From NCBI GenBank assembly GCA_027485235.1, contig JAIXRJ010000015.1:32577-96576 (forward strand): a DNA stretch of 64,000 bases. Direction: 5' to 3'. Made by a program: the position numbers and the translations under genes. Shown here one piece after another: positions 17,426 through 26,251 of this stretch. The DNA comes from Comamonadaceae bacterium (GTDB lineage: Bacteria; Pseudomonadota; Gammaproteobacteria; Burkholderiales; Burkholderiaceae_C). Under the pieces are notes generated by a model, which made no database searches, had not been told where the DNA came from, and worked only from the letters and a program-made list of their open reading frames with translations. Each line of letters begins with the position of its first letter. Position 1 is the stretch's first letter.

Positions 17426-18442
17426 TCAACTCAAACCGTTCAAGGCTTCGGCCGGGTAGCCGGGTCGGGCTTTGCAGTCTTCGATGTACTGCTCAATGAT
17501 GGCTTCGTAGCTGGCATCGGCCCGCAGGCCCAGGGCATGCGCACGCTCGAAGGTGCAGCCCTTGGCCCAGTTGTCCACGATGGCGGCAATGCGTTCGTCT
17601 TTCTGGAAAGTCACACGGGCGCGCACAGCAGAACCGGCCACCTTTTCCAATGCGGCCAGCATGTCGTTGACCTTGACGTTCAGACCCGGCAGGTTCAGCG
17701 CCATGCGACCGCCAAACGCTTCACGGCTGGCCTCGAACACAGTGATCAGCCCATGCACGGTGTTGCCTGGCGAAGAGATGGGGTGCGACACATGCGCGTC
17801 CACGGGGCAGGTGGTGGCGGTGCCTGCCAAAGGCTCGCGGATGATGCCACTGAAGAACGAAGACGCAGCGCCGTTGGGTTTGCCGGGGCGCACAGCCACC
17901 GTCATCAGGCGGGCGGCGCGGCCGTCGATGTAGCCCTTGCGGGTGTAATCGGCCACCATGTACTCGATCATCAGCTTGTGTGTGCCGTAGGACGTTTGCG
18001 GCGTGGGCAAGGTGGTGTCGGCCACCAGCGCAGGCATGGGGTTGGCCGCATCCGGACCGAACACCGCGACCGAGCTGGCAAACACCAAGCGTGGGGCTTT
18101 TCCCAATCGCTGGGTGGACACGCGGATGCTGTCCAGCAGCAAACGGCTGCTGTCCACGTTGGAGCGCAGGCCCAGGTCAAAGTCGAGTTCGCACTCGCCC
18201 GACACGGCCGAGGCCAAATGGAACACGCCGTCAAAGCCGCTCTTGAACAAGTCGCCTTGCTCCAGCATGGGGCCAGCGTGGCCTTTGACGCGTGGGTCGG
18301 CCAGCAGGTCAGCGGGGGCTGGGAAGAGGTCGGCAATGACCAATTCCGTCACGGTCTGGCCGTTGAGCTGGCCTTTTTTCAAAATCTCGCGGGCCAGTCG
18401 CGCACCCAAAAATCCGGCACCGCCGGTGATCAAAATACGCAT
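17426..18442 (-). CDS. denD: NAD-dependent epimerase/dehydratase family, D-erythronate dehydrogenase-like
   Basis: The 338-residue extended-SDR protein starts with MRILITGGAGFLGARLA and has Ser123/124, Tyr152 and Lys156 (SYGTHK) as the catalytic set. The long C-terminal part, with RPGKPNGAASSFFSGIIREP, closely resembles DenD, which oxidises D-erythronate (and relatives) at C2 with NAD. The ATG at 18442 is used; the 35 upstream residues of open frame are not conserved-looking. It follows the IlvD/Edd-like dehydratase by 16 bases and ends just before a terminator. Its partner here is a dehydratase rather than the DenK kinase, so the true substrate may be another aldonate. Confidence 0.8.
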   Translation of the reverse strand: MRILITGGAGFLGARLAREILKKGQLNGQTVTELVIADLFPAPADLLADPRVKGHAGPMLEQGDLFKSGFDGVFHLASAVSGECELDFDLGLRSNVDSSRLLLDSIRVSTQRLGKAPRLVFASSVAVFGPDAANPMPALVADTTLPTPQTSYGTHKLMIEYMVADYTRKGYIDGRAARLMTVAVRPGKPNGAASSFFSGIIREPLAGTATTCPVDAHVSHPISSPGNTVHGLITVFEASREAFGGRMALNLPGLNVKVNDMLAALEKVAGSAVRARVTFQKDERIAAIVDNWAKGCTFERAHALGLRADASYEAIIEQYIEDCKARPGYPAEALNGLS

Positions 18443-18458
18443 GGTTTTTCCTTGCAAA

Positions 18459-20207
18459 TCAATGGTTGTCTTTGGGCACGGCCGAGCCGCGCTGGCCGAC
18501 CAAAAAGTCCATGTCTGCGCCTTCGTCGGCTTGCAGCACATGGTCAATGTAGAGCTTCCAGTAGCCCGAGTTCATGGCGGGGGCGGGCTTTTCCCAAAGG
18601 GCCAAGCGCTTGGCCAGCTCTTCGTCACTGATGAGCAACTGCAGTTTGCGCTCGGGCACGTTCAGCTCAATCATGTCGCCGTTTTTCACCACGGCCAGCG
18701 GGCCACCGGCTGCGGCTTCGGGCGTGGTGTGCAGCACCACAGTGCCATAGGCCGTGCCGCTCATGCGGGCGTCTGAAATGCGCACCATGTCGGTGATGCC
18801 TTTGCGCAGCACCTTGGGCGGCAGCGGCATGTTGCCCACTTCGGCCATGCCGGGGTAGCCCTTGGGGCCGCAGTTTTTGAGCACCAAAATGCAGTTCTCG
18901 TCCACATCCAAGCTCTCGTCGTCGATGCGTTTGTGGAAGTCGTGGCTGTCCTCAAACACCACGGCGCGCCCGGTGTGCACCATCAGTGCGGGCGTCGCCG
19001 CGCTGGGTTTGATGACCGCGCCGCGCGGGGCCAGGTTGCCGCGCAAGATGGCGATGCCGGCTTTTTCCTTGAACGGGGCTTCGAAGGTCTTGATCACACG
19101 CGGGTCATAGTTCACAGCGCCGGCGATGTTCTCGCTCACGGTCTTGCCGCTCACGGTCACGATGTCTTTGTGCAGCAGGTGCTCGATTTCCTTCATCACC
19201 ACCGGCAGGCCACCGGCGTAGCAGAAGTCCTCCATCAAGTGATCGCCCGAGGGCTGCAAATTCAAGAGGCACGGCAGTTCGCTGCCCAGGCGTTCGAAAT
19301 CGTCTACCGTGAGTTTGAGGCCCAAGCGGCCCGCAATCGCGATCAGGTGGATCACCGCGTTGGTCGAGCCGCCAATCGCGGCCAAGGTGCGGATGGCGTT
19401 TTCAAAAGCTTCGCGGGTCAGCACTTGGCTGATGGTCTGGTCGGTGTGCACCATCTCGACAATGCGACGGCCGGCGTCGCGCGCCAGCACATTGCGGCGA
19501 CCGTCTACCGCCGGGTAGGCGGCGTTGCCGGGCAGGCCAATGCCCAAGGCTTCGACCATGCTGGCCATGGTGCTGGCGGTGCCCATGGTCATGCAGTGGC
19601 CGTGGCTGCGGTGCATACAGCTCTCGGCTTCAAAGAAGTCGGTCAGCTTGAGCGTGCCCGCGCGCACTTGCTCGCTCATGCTCCAAACGCCGGTGCCCGA
19701 GCCGAGTTCCTGGCCCCGCCATTTGCCGTTCAGCATGGGGCCGCCTGATACACCAATGGTGGGCAGGCCCACGCTGGACGCGCCCATCAGCAAGGATGGC
19801 GTGGTTTTGTCGCAGCCCATGAGCAGCACCACGCCGTCGATGGGGTTGCCACGTATGCTTTCTTCCACGTCCATGGACGCCAGGTTTCGGTACAGCATGG
19901 CGGTGGGGCGCAGAAGCGTTTCGCCGAGCGACATCACCGGAAACTCAAGGGGGAAGCCACCGGCCTCGTACACACCGATCTTGACCTGCTCGGCCAAGGT
20001 GCGGAAGTGCGAGTTGCAGGGCGTCAATTCGCTGAAGGTGTTGCAGATGCCAATGACCGGTCGACCGTCGAATTGGTCATGCGGCACGCCTTTGCCCTTG
20101 ACCCAGCTGCGGTAAGCAAAGCCGTCGCGGTCCTGGCGGCCAAACCATTGCTGGCTGCGCAGTTCTTCGGGTTTTTTGCGGGGTGGGCTGCCGTTGTTGT
20201 CGCTCAT
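18459..20207 (-). CDS. IlvD/Edd-family sugar-acid dehydratase, L-arabinonate dehydratase type
   Basis: The 582-residue enzyme dehydrates an aldonic acid to a 2-keto-3-deoxy acid. Cys64, Cys132 and Cys205 have the same spacing (68 and 73) as the [2Fe-2S] ligands of Rhizobium L-arabinonate dehydratase. The likely catalytic lysine Lys134 is in GCDKTTPS and the serine in ARMSGTAYG. Length and the N-terminal RSQQWFGRQDRDGF motif also match that subgroup, which acts on L-arabinonate, D-fuconate and D-galactonate. It leads the operon with the DenD-like gene and is divergent from the FadR-type regulator; a palindromic operator candidate lies 48-60 bases upstream of its start. Confidence 0.9.
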   Translation of the reverse strand: MSDNNGSPPRKKPEELRSQQWFGRQDRDGFAYRSWVKGKGVPHDQFDGRPVIGICNTFSELTPCNSHFRTLAEQVKIGVYEAGGFPLEFPVMSLGETLLRPTAMLYRNLASMDVEESIRGNPIDGVVLLMGCDKTTPSLLMGASSVGLPTIGVSGGPMLNGKWRGQELGSGTGVWSMSEQVRAGTLKLTDFFEAESCMHRSHGHCMTMGTASTMASMVEALGIGLPGNAAYPAVDGRRNVLARDAGRRIVEMVHTDQTISQVLTREAFENAIRTLAAIGGSTNAVIHLIAIAGRLGLKLTVDDFERLGSELPCLLNLQPSGDHLMEDFCYAGGLPVVMKEIEHLLHKDIVTVSGKTVSENIAGAVNYDPRVIKTFEAPFKEKAGIAILRGNLAPRGAVIKPSAATPALMVHTGRAVVFEDSHDFHKRIDDESLDVDENCILVLKNCGPKGYPGMAEVGNMPLPPKVLRKGITDMVRISDARMSGTAYGTVVLHTTPEAAAGGPLAVVKNGDMIELNVPERKLQLLISDEELAKRLALWEKPAPAMNSGYWKLYIDHVLQADEGADMDFLVGQRGSAVPKDNH

Positions 20208-20254
20208 GGGGTGTCTCCAGTCCAGGGTCTATAAGTCCAATAACTCAAAATACT

Positions 20255-20267
20255 ATCGTATGACGAT
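20255..20267. promoter_or_regulatory. Candidate FadR/GntR-family operator (site 1)
   Basis: The sequence ATCGT-ATG-ACGAT is a perfect 5-3-5 palindrome and contains TCGTATGACGA, which fits the TnGTnnnACnA consensus known for the FadR subfamily of GntR regulators. It lies in the divergent region, 48 bases from the dehydratase start, where it could block that promoter. The regulator gene next door is of exactly this subfamily. Confidence 0.7.
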
Positions 20268-20367
20268 TAAAAAACAAGCGGGTCTTGTAAAGCCAGCGAC
20301 ATGCGGGCACACAGCTGACGCCAACATGACTTTTCGAGGGTTTTCCCGAGTCGCAAGTTCAAGTTCA

Positions 20368-20380
20368 ATCATCATATGAT
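20368..20380. promoter_or_regulatory. Candidate FadR/GntR-family operator (site 2)
   Basis: ATCAT-CAT-ATGAT is a second 5-3-5 palindrome with the same architecture as site 1. It has A/T at the position where the consensus wants G/C, so it may bind more weakly. It ends 21 bases before the regulator ATG, consistent with autoregulation. Confidence 0.6.
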
Positions 20381-20401
20381 AAGGACAGAGCCGCCATCGC
20401 C

Positions 20402-21223
20402 ATGACCAAAAATTTTCACAGACACACCCTCGACTTGTTGGGTCACGCCATCTTGTCGGGCCGCTATGCGGTGGGCGCGAGCTTGCCGCCTGAGCCCTTG
20501 CTGTGCGAAGAATTCGGCGTGAGCCGCACCGTGGTGCGCGAGGCCATCAAGTCCTTGGTGGCCAAAGGTTTGTTGTTCACTGGCCCCAAGGTTGGCACCC
20601 GTGTGCTGCCTGATGCCGACTGGAATTGGTTTGATCCCGACGTGGTGGCCTGGCAAGCCGAATGTGGCCTGACACCTGAGTTTTTGAAAGACCTGCAAGA
20701 GTTGCGCAGGGTGGTGGAACCTGCCGCTGTGCGTTTGGCGGCCGAGCGTGCCACAAGCGAAGACATTGTCCAGATCGAAGCCGCCTTTGCCGGCATGAAA
20801 AAAGCGGTGGAGGAGGGCGGCGATTACGTCACCTACGACATGCGTTTTCACCAAGGTTTGTTGCAGGCCTCGCACAACCGCATGCTGGTGCAAATGAGCA
20901 AGGCCCTCAACGCTTTGCTGCGCACCAGTTTTGAAATTTCCACCCGCATCAAGGACGGCCCGAAAAATTCGTTGCCGCTGCACCGTGCCGTGCTCAACGC
21001 CGTGATCGCGCGCGAGCCTGCCAAAGCCGAGCGCGCCATCGTGGTCTTGATCGAGGGAGCCAAAGACGACATCGACTTGGTGCTGTCCACTCGCAAAAAA
21101 CTGCCGGTGGTTTCAGGGCTGGCCACACCGATCAAGACCCAAACCAAAGCCAAAGCCCTGGCTCACACCACTTCCAAAATGAACATTTCAAAATCTGGGG
21201 CTGCACTTGCACAAAATCATTGA
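20402..21223 (+). CDS. FadR-subfamily GntR transcriptional regulator
   Basis: The 273-residue protein has an N-terminal winged helix-turn-helix (about 5-75, including SLPPEPLLCEEFGVSRTVVREAIKSL) and a C-terminal all-helical FCD ligand domain (about 95-235). Asp and His residues expected for FCD metal binding can be seen in the region DMRFHQGLL and LHRAVLNAV. Such regulators typically repress sugar-acid genes and are released by the substrate or a pathway intermediate. It is divergent from the dehydratase/DenD operon and directly upstream of a TRAP transporter, so it probably controls both. The last 50 residues are Lys/Ala/Thr-rich and look disordered. Confidence 0.92.
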   Translation: MTKNFHRHTLDLLGHAILSGRYAVGASLPPEPLLCEEFGVSRTVVREAIKSLVAKGLLFTGPKVGTRVLPDADWNWFDPDVVAWQAECGLTPEFLKDLQELRRVVEPAAVRLAAERATSEDIVQIEAAFAGMKKAVEEGGDYVTYDMRFHQGLLQASHNRMLVQMSKALNALLRTSFEISTRIKDGPKNSLPLHRAVLNAVIAREPAKAERAIVVLIEGAKDDIDLVLSTRKKLPVVSGLATPIKTQTKAKALAHTTSKMNISKSGAALAQNH

Positions 21224-21788
21224 TCTCTTTTTCAAACTGCTGGAATTTCTGGTGGTGGTTTGCCTTGTGGCCATGGTCATCATGGTCTTTGGCAATGTCG
21301 TGATGCGTTACGGTTTCAATTCGGGCATCTCGATCTCGGACGAGATGTCGCGTTACTGCTTCATCTGGCTGACTTACCTCGGGGCCATGGTGGCCATGCG
21401 CGACAAGGGCCACTTGGGCGTGGACACGCTGGTACGGCGTCTCTCCCTTGGCGGCAAAAAACTGTGCTTTTTCTTGAGCGAAATGATGATGCTGGGCTGC
21501 AACGTGTTGTTTTTTTGGGGCACCTGGAAGATGCACGATTTGCAAGTGACCAACGTTTCTGTCGTGGTGGGCATTTCCATGATCTGGATTTACGGCATCG
21601 GTTACGTCACGGCCGGCGTGATGGCGGTGATGAACCTCAACCAATTGCGCTTGCTGTGGACCGGTCGTTTGAAAGAGGAAGATTTGGTCATGGTGGTGGA
21701 ATCTGAGGACACGGTGGTGCTGGACGACTTGCATCCCAAAGGTGTAACACCTGGCGACATGAGCCCAGAAGTGCGGGGTCGCGCATGA
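21207..21788 (+). CDS. TRAP transporter small permease (DctQ-type)
   Basis: The 193-residue inner-membrane protein has four hydrophobic helices and the DctQ-type opening KIIDLFFKLLEFLVVVCLVAMVIMVFGNVVMRY. It supports the large permease in sodium-driven uptake of organic acids. The start is a TTG at 21207 overlapping the end of the regulator gene by 17 bases, with GGGG a few bases upstream; no better start is available before the first helix. The C-terminal tail of about 40 residues is acidic. It is coupled to the large permease by an ATGA overlap. Confidence 0.87.
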   Translation: MHKIIDLFFKLLEFLVVVCLVAMVIMVFGNVVMRYGFNSGISISDEMSRYCFIWLTYLGAMVAMRDKGHLGVDTLVRRLSLGGKKLCFFLSEMMMLGCNVLFFWGTWKMHDLQVTNVSVVVGISMIWIYGIGYVTAGVMAVMNLNQLRLLWTGRLKEEDLVMVVESEDTVVLDDLHPKGVTPGDMSPEVRGRA

Positions 21789-23083
21789 CCATCGCTATTT
21801 TTGTATTCAGCTTGCTCGCTGCCATGGCCCTGGGCATGCCCATTGCCTACGCCTTGTTGGTGTGTGGTTTGAGCCTGATGGCCTACATGGCCAGCAACGG
21901 CATGATCAATGCCTTCGACAGCCAGATTTTGGCGCAGCGTTTTGTGGATGGCGCGGACAACTTTCCCTTGCTCGCGGTGCCGTTCTTCTTGCTGGCCGGT
22001 GAGTTCATGAACGCGGGCGGTCTGAGCCGCCGCATCGTGAACCTGGCCATGGCCTGGGTTGGCCATTTCAGGGGCGGTCTGGGCTATGTGGCCGTCATGG
22101 CCGCGGTCATCATGGCGTCGCTCTCGGGTTCGGCCGTGGCCGACACGGCGGCGTTGGCGGCCTTGTTGATTCCGATGATGAAACGGGCTGGCTACAACGT
22201 GGGCCGATCGGCCGGCTTGATCGCCTCGGGCGGCATCATCGCACCGGTGATTCCGCCCTCCATTGGTTTCATCATTTTTGGTGTCGCTGCCAACGTCTCC
22301 ATCACCAAATTGTTTTTGGCGGGCATCGTGCCAGGCTTGTTGATGGGCGTGGCGATTGGCTTGACGTGGTGGTGGGTGGCCAAGCGCGAAAACGTGCAGC
22401 CGGGACCGCGCATGAAGCTGGCCGAAAAACTGCAGGCCACCCGTGAAGGCATCCTCGCTTTGGGCTTGCCGGTTTTCATCATCGGCGGCATGAAGTTTGG
22501 CGTGTTCACGCCAACCGAGGCGGCCGTGGTAGCCGCGGTGTACAGCTTTGTGGTGGGTGCTTTTGTTTACCGTGAGCTGCAATGGTCCAAACTCTATGGC
22601 TTGATCTTGACGGCCGGCAAGACCACCTCGGTCATCATGTTTTTGGTGGCAGCGGCCATGGTGAGTGCCTGGCTGATCACGGTGGCCAACATTCCGGCCG
22701 AAGTGGCCCGCATGATGGAGCCGCTGATGGGCAACAAGACCTTGTTGATGGTCGTGCTCATGCTCTTGGTGGTGGTCGTCGGTACGGCGCTGGACTTCAC
22801 ACCCACGGTGCTGATCCTCACGCCCGTGCTGATGCCGCTGGTCTTGAAGGCCGGAATTGACCCTGTGTATTTTGGTGTGTTGTTCATCATGAACAATGCG
22901 ATTGGCCTGATCACACCGCCCGTGGGCACCGTGCTCAACGTGGTCTGTGGTGTTGCTAAGATCAATATGGACACGGCCTTCAAGGGCGTTCTGCCTTTCT
23001 TGTGGGCACAGCTCTGTGTGCTGGCCTTGTTGGTGGCTTTCCCCGCCATCGTCCTCGTGCCCCTGAAGTGGATGTTGAGTTGA
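21785..23083 (+). CDS. TRAP transporter large permease (DctM-type)
   Basis: The 432-residue polytopic membrane protein has the full DctM pattern: MALGMPIAYALLVCGL at the start, the ASLSGSAVADTAALAALLIPMM motif, GGIIAPVIPPSIGFIIFG and the closing ITPPVGTVLNVVCGVAKI. It forms the sodium-coupled translocation channel. It overlaps the small permease by four bases and is followed 38 bases later by the binding-protein gene, whose own strong ribosome binding site may allow higher expression. The protein resembles the second TRAP permease in this window, suggesting related substrates. Confidence 0.94.
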   Translation: MTIAIFVFSLLAAMALGMPIAYALLVCGLSLMAYMASNGMINAFDSQILAQRFVDGADNFPLLAVPFFLLAGEFMNAGGLSRRIVNLAMAWVGHFRGGLGYVAVMAAVIMASLSGSAVADTAALAALLIPMMKRAGYNVGRSAGLIASGGIIAPVIPPSIGFIIFGVAANVSITKLFLAGIVPGLLMGVAIGLTWWWVAKRENVQPGPRMKLAEKLQATREGILALGLPVFIIGGMKFGVFTPTEAAVVAAVYSFVVGAFVYRELQWSKLYGLILTAGKTTSVIMFLVAAAMVSAWLITVANIPAEVARMMEPLMGNKTLLMVVLMLLVVVVGTALDFTPTVLILTPVLMPLVLKAGIDPVYFGVLFIMNNAIGLITPPVGTVLNVVCGVAKINMDTAFKGVLPFLWAQLCVLALLVAFPAIVLVPLKWMLS

Positions 23084-23121
23084 TTTCGTAACCCTGTGTG
23101 TTTTTTTTAAAGGAGACAGTC

Positions 23122-24129
23122 ATGTTGAAACGCAGAAATCTGGTAGCCCTCATCGCGGGTACTTTCCTGGTGGCATCGAGCGCCATGGCGCAGTTCGCCG
23201 ATCGCAACATCAAGTTCACCAACGGTGTGAACGAAGACCACCCGGTGGGCGTGGGCGTCAAGAAAATGCAAGAAGTCTTGGCTGCCAAGACCGGCGGCAA
23301 GATGAAGATCACCGCCTTCTGGGGCGGTGCAGCCGGCGGTGACTTGCCCGCTACGCAGGCCCTGCGTGCAGGCACGCAAGAGATGGTCTGCACTTCCAGC
23401 TCGCCGCTGGTGGGCATCATCAAAGAGTTGGGTGTATTTGACTTGCCCTTCTTGTTTGCCAACGAGAAAGAAGCCGACGCTGTGTTGGACGGTGCGGCCG
23501 GCAAGTATTTCAATGCCAAACTTGAAGCGGTAGGCTTGGTGAACTTGGCTTACTGGGAAAACGGTTTCCGTAACCTGACCAACAGCAAGCGCCCTGTGAC
23601 CAAGTTGGAAGACTTCGATGGTGTGAAAGTTCGCGTCATGCAGAACAACATCTTCTTGGACACTTTCAAGACCTTGGGCACCAATGCCGTGCCTATGGCC
23701 TTTGGCGAGGTGTTCACTGCCTTGGAAACCAAGACCATCGACGGCCAGGAGAACCCCTTTGTGACCATTGAAACTTCCAAATTCAATGAAGTGCAAAAGT
23801 ACCTGAGTGTGACACGCCACGCCTACACACCTTTCCTGGTGCTCTACAGCAAGAGGCTGTGGGACCAACTCAACCCGCAAGAGCAGGCCGTGTTGCGTGA
23901 AGCCGCCATGGAAGGCCAGAAAGTGCAACGTGCCGCCAACCGCGCTTTGAATGAAAAATCTTTGGCCAGCCTCAAGACCAAGGGTATGCAGGTCAATGAG
24001 GTGAGCGCAGCCGAGCAAAACCGCATCCGTGCCAAAGTCGCTTCGGTGTACGACAAGCACAAGGACTCGATCGGTGCCGATGCCATCAAGGTGGTGCAAG
24101 ACGAGCTGAAAAAAGCGCGAGGCGGTTGA
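23122..24129 (+). CDS. TRAP transporter substrate-binding protein (DctP-type)
   Basis: The 335-residue periplasmic protein begins with a signal peptide (MLKRRNLVALIAGTFLVASSAMAQ, cleavage near residue 24). The DctP fold is shown by NAVPMAFGEVFTALETKTIDGQENP, which contains the ligand-binding region, and by LAYWENGFRNLTNSKRPV; the arginine in VKVRVMQ corresponds to the conserved carboxylate-binding residue of this family. AGGAG at 23111-23115 fixes the start at 23122. The order Q-M-P differs from the P-Q-M order of the other TRAP set. A terminator follows, but the dehydratase beyond is on the same strand and may still be part of the regulon. Confidence 0.93.
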   Translation: MLKRRNLVALIAGTFLVASSAMAQFADRNIKFTNGVNEDHPVGVGVKKMQEVLAAKTGGKMKITAFWGGAAGGDLPATQALRAGTQEMVCTSSSPLVGIIKELGVFDLPFLFANEKEADAVLDGAAGKYFNAKLEAVGLVNLAYWENGFRNLTNSKRPVTKLEDFDGVKVRVMQNNIFLDTFKTLGTNAVPMAFGEVFTALETKTIDGQENPFVTIETSKFNEVQKYLSVTRHAYTPFLVLYSKRLWDQLNPQEQAVLREAAMEGQKVQRAANRALNEKSLASLKTKGMQVNEVSAAEQNRIRAKVASVYDKHKDSIGADAIKVVQDELKKARGG

Positions 24130-24162
24130 CCCCTTCCGCTCAGCCTTTTTGCTGAACCCGCA

Positions 24163-24194
24163 AGCTCCACAGCCGCCCGCTGTGGGGCTTTTTT
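24163..24194 (+). terminator. Rho-independent terminator after TRAP operon
   Basis: Left arm 24163-24173 (AGCTCCACAGC), a five-base loop and right arm 24179-24189 form an 11-bp stem with one wobble, followed by a T-run to 24194. It ends only about 20 bases before the start of the enolase-superfamily gene, so it could act as a partial terminator that lowers read-through. Confidence 0.85.
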
Positions 24195-24216
24195 AACGAC
24201 CGAAATGGGTGCTGCC

Positions 24217-25407
24217 ATGAAAATCACGCAACTTGAAACCATCCGCTTGGGTGAATTTCCCAACATCATCTGGGTGCGCCTGCACACCGACGAGGGCCTG
24301 GTGGGCCTGGGCGAAACCTTCATGGGCGCGCAAGCGGTCGAGGCCTATTTGCACGAATGGGTCGCGCCCAAACTGGTGGGGCAAGACCCACTGGCCATCG
24401 AGTCGCGCCAACGTGACATCACGGGTTACTTGGGCTGGCGCGGGTCCGGTGTCGAGACGCGTGGCAACTCGGCAGTCGATATCGCGCTGTGGGACATTTT
24501 TGGCAAAGCCGCAGGCATGCCGGTCTACACCGCCTTGGGTGGCAAGAGCCGTGACGAGATCCGCGTCTACAACACCTGCGCGGGTTACCAGTACATCCGC
24601 AGCAACGTGAACCAAACCAGCAGCAACTGGGGGCTGGGCAACAACGCTGGGCCTTACGAAGACTTGCAAGGCTTTTTGCACCGCGCCGACGAGGTGGCCG
24701 AGTCGCTGCTGAGTGAAGGCATCACGGGCATGAAGATCTGGCCCTTCGATGTGGCCGCCGAAAAATCGCACGGCCAGTACATCAGCCCGCAAGACCTGAA
24801 CACGGCGCTGGAGCCGTTCCGCAAGATCCGCAAGGCGGTGGGCGACAAGATGGACATCATGGTCGAGTTCCACAGCCTCTGGCGTTTGCCCATGGCGCAA
24901 AAGATTTCACGCGCCTTGCAAGAGTTCGACACCTTTTGGCACGAAGACGCGATCCGCATGGACAGCCTCGATTTGCTCAAGCAGTACGCGGTGGACTGCA
25001 AGGCTTTGATCTGTGCGAGTGAAACGCTCAGCTACAAATGGGGCTTCAAGGACTACCTGCAAACCGGTGTGGCCGGTGTCGCCATGCTCGACTTGAGCTG
25101 GTGCGGGGGCCTGACCGAAGCCCGCAAGATCGCCGCCATGGCCGATGCCTGGCAGCTGCCAGTGGCCCCGCACGACTGCACTGGGCCGGTGGTGTGGGCC
25201 GCGTCCACGCACTTGTCGCTGCACGCGCCCAATGCGCTGATTCAAGAGAGCGTGCGCGCCTTCTACACCGGCTGGTACAAAGAACTGGTGACCGAGTTGC
25301 CGCAGGTCAAGAACGGCATGATCAGCCTGAACGACAAACCGGGCTTGGGCCTGGAGTTGCTGCCCGACTTGCACAAACGACCGGATGCCGTGCTGCGCAT
25401 CAGCTAA
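24217..25407 (+). CDS. Mandelate racemase/muconate lactonizing-family (enolase superfamily) protein
   Basis: The 396-residue protein has the enolase-superfamily capping domain followed by a TIM barrel. Likely metal ligands are Glu217 (MVEFHSLW), Glu243 (WHEDAIRM) and Glu269 (CASETL); His319 (APHDCTGP) sits where the general acid/base His is found. The second-strand motif is K173-x-W175 rather than the classical KxK. The family dehydrates sugar acids, and its place after a sugar-acid TRAP operon fits this role. The ATG at 24217 (MKITQLETIRLG) is preferred to an in-frame ATG at 24205. The exact substrate cannot be assigned. Confidence 0.85.
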   Translation: MKITQLETIRLGEFPNIIWVRLHTDEGLVGLGETFMGAQAVEAYLHEWVAPKLVGQDPLAIESRQRDITGYLGWRGSGVETRGNSAVDIALWDIFGKAAGMPVYTALGGKSRDEIRVYNTCAGYQYIRSNVNQTSSNWGLGNNAGPYEDLQGFLHRADEVAESLLSEGITGMKIWPFDVAAEKSHGQYISPQDLNTALEPFRKIRKAVGDKMDIMVEFHSLWRLPMAQKISRALQEFDTFWHEDAIRMDSLDLLKQYAVDCKALICASETLSYKWGFKDYLQTGVAGVAMLDLSWCGGLTEARKIAAMADAWQLPVAPHDCTGPVVWAASTHLSLHAPNALIQESVRAFYTGWYKELVTELPQVKNGMISLNDKPGLGLELLPDLHKRPDAVLRIS

Positions 25408-25411
25408 TTAA

Positions 25412-25433
25412 AAAGGGGCCGCAAGGCCCCTTT
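25412..25433. terminator. Bidirectional terminator between convergent operons
   Basis: AAAGGGGCC and GGCCCCTTT form a perfect 9-bp stem around a GCAA tetraloop. On the minus strand the stem is followed by a longer T-rich run, so it mainly ends the long idonate/gluconate-type operon, but it can also serve the enolase-superfamily gene. Confidence 0.9.
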
Positions 25434-25462
25434 GACATGGGTGTCAGGGTTGTCAAACCCGA

Positions 25463-26212
25463 TCAGCCGCGACCCACGTAAGGCATGTTGGTCGCCATCA
25501 CGGTGGTGAAGAGGATGTTGGCTGACAAGGGCAAGCGCGACATGGTCAGGAAGGTCTCGACCACGGCCGACATGTCCATGCGTGGTTCGGCTTTGATGCT
25601 GCCGTCGGCCTGGGCCACGCCTTTGGCCATGCGCTCGGTCATGTCCGAGGCCACGTTGCCAATGTCGATCTGGCCCACGGCGATGCCGAAGGCGCGGCCG
25701 TCCAGCGAGGCGGCGCGGGTCAGGCCCGAAACGGCATGCTTGGTGGCGGTGTAGGCGATCGAGCCATAGCGTGGCACGTGGGCCGAAATCGAGCCGTTGT
25801 TGATGATGCGCCCGCCCTGTGGGCTTTGTTCCTGCATCAGCTTGAAGGCGTGCGACAGGCAATAGAAGGCGCCGTGCAGGTTGACGTCCACCATGCGGCG
25901 CCAGTCGTCGCCCGTCACATCGCCAGGCAAGGTGGTGGGCAGCGAGATGCCGGCATTGTTGAACAGCAAGTCCAGGCGACCGAATTGGCTGCGGACGTTG
26001 TCAAACAAGGCCTTGACCTGTTCTTCGCTGGACACATCGGTGGGCATGGCCACAGCGTTGACGCCATGCTCACCGGCTTTTGCAAGGGTCTCTTGCAAGG
26101 CGTCTGCACGGCGACCGACCAGCACCACGTGCCAGCCTTCTTTGAGCAAACCGAGGGCGCAGGCTTGACCAATGCCAGAGCTGGCACCTGTGACGAGGGC
26201 AATTTTTTTCAT
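25463..26212 (-). CDS. SDR-family oxidoreductase
   Basis: The 249-residue short-chain dehydrogenase has TGASSGIG at residues 8-15, NNAG near 87-90 and the catalytic YTATK motif. Arg-rich residues after strand 2 (VGRRADA) favour NADP. The ATG at 26212, preceded by AAAGAGACAG, is chosen over one at 26236. It is the last gene of the minus-strand operon and is followed by the terminator at 25412-25433. It is one of three oxidoreductases in this operon; the other two resemble IdnD and IdnO, so it may act on a further keto-acid or polyol intermediate. Confidence 0.84.
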   Translation of the reverse strand: MKKIALVTGASSGIGQACALGLLKEGWHVVLVGRRADALQETLAKAGEHGVNAVAMPTDVSSEEQVKALFDNVRSQFGRLDLLFNNAGISLPTTLPGDVTGDDWRRMVDVNLHGAFYCLSHAFKLMQEQSPQGGRIINNGSISAHVPRYGSIAYTATKHAVSGLTRAASLDGRAFGIAVGQIDIGNVASDMTERMAKGVAQADGSIKAEPRMDMSAVVETFLTMSRLPLSANILFTTVMATNMPYVGRG

Positions 26213-26251
26213 GGCTGTCTCTTTCAATAAATGCAAAAACTGGCGTGATTT

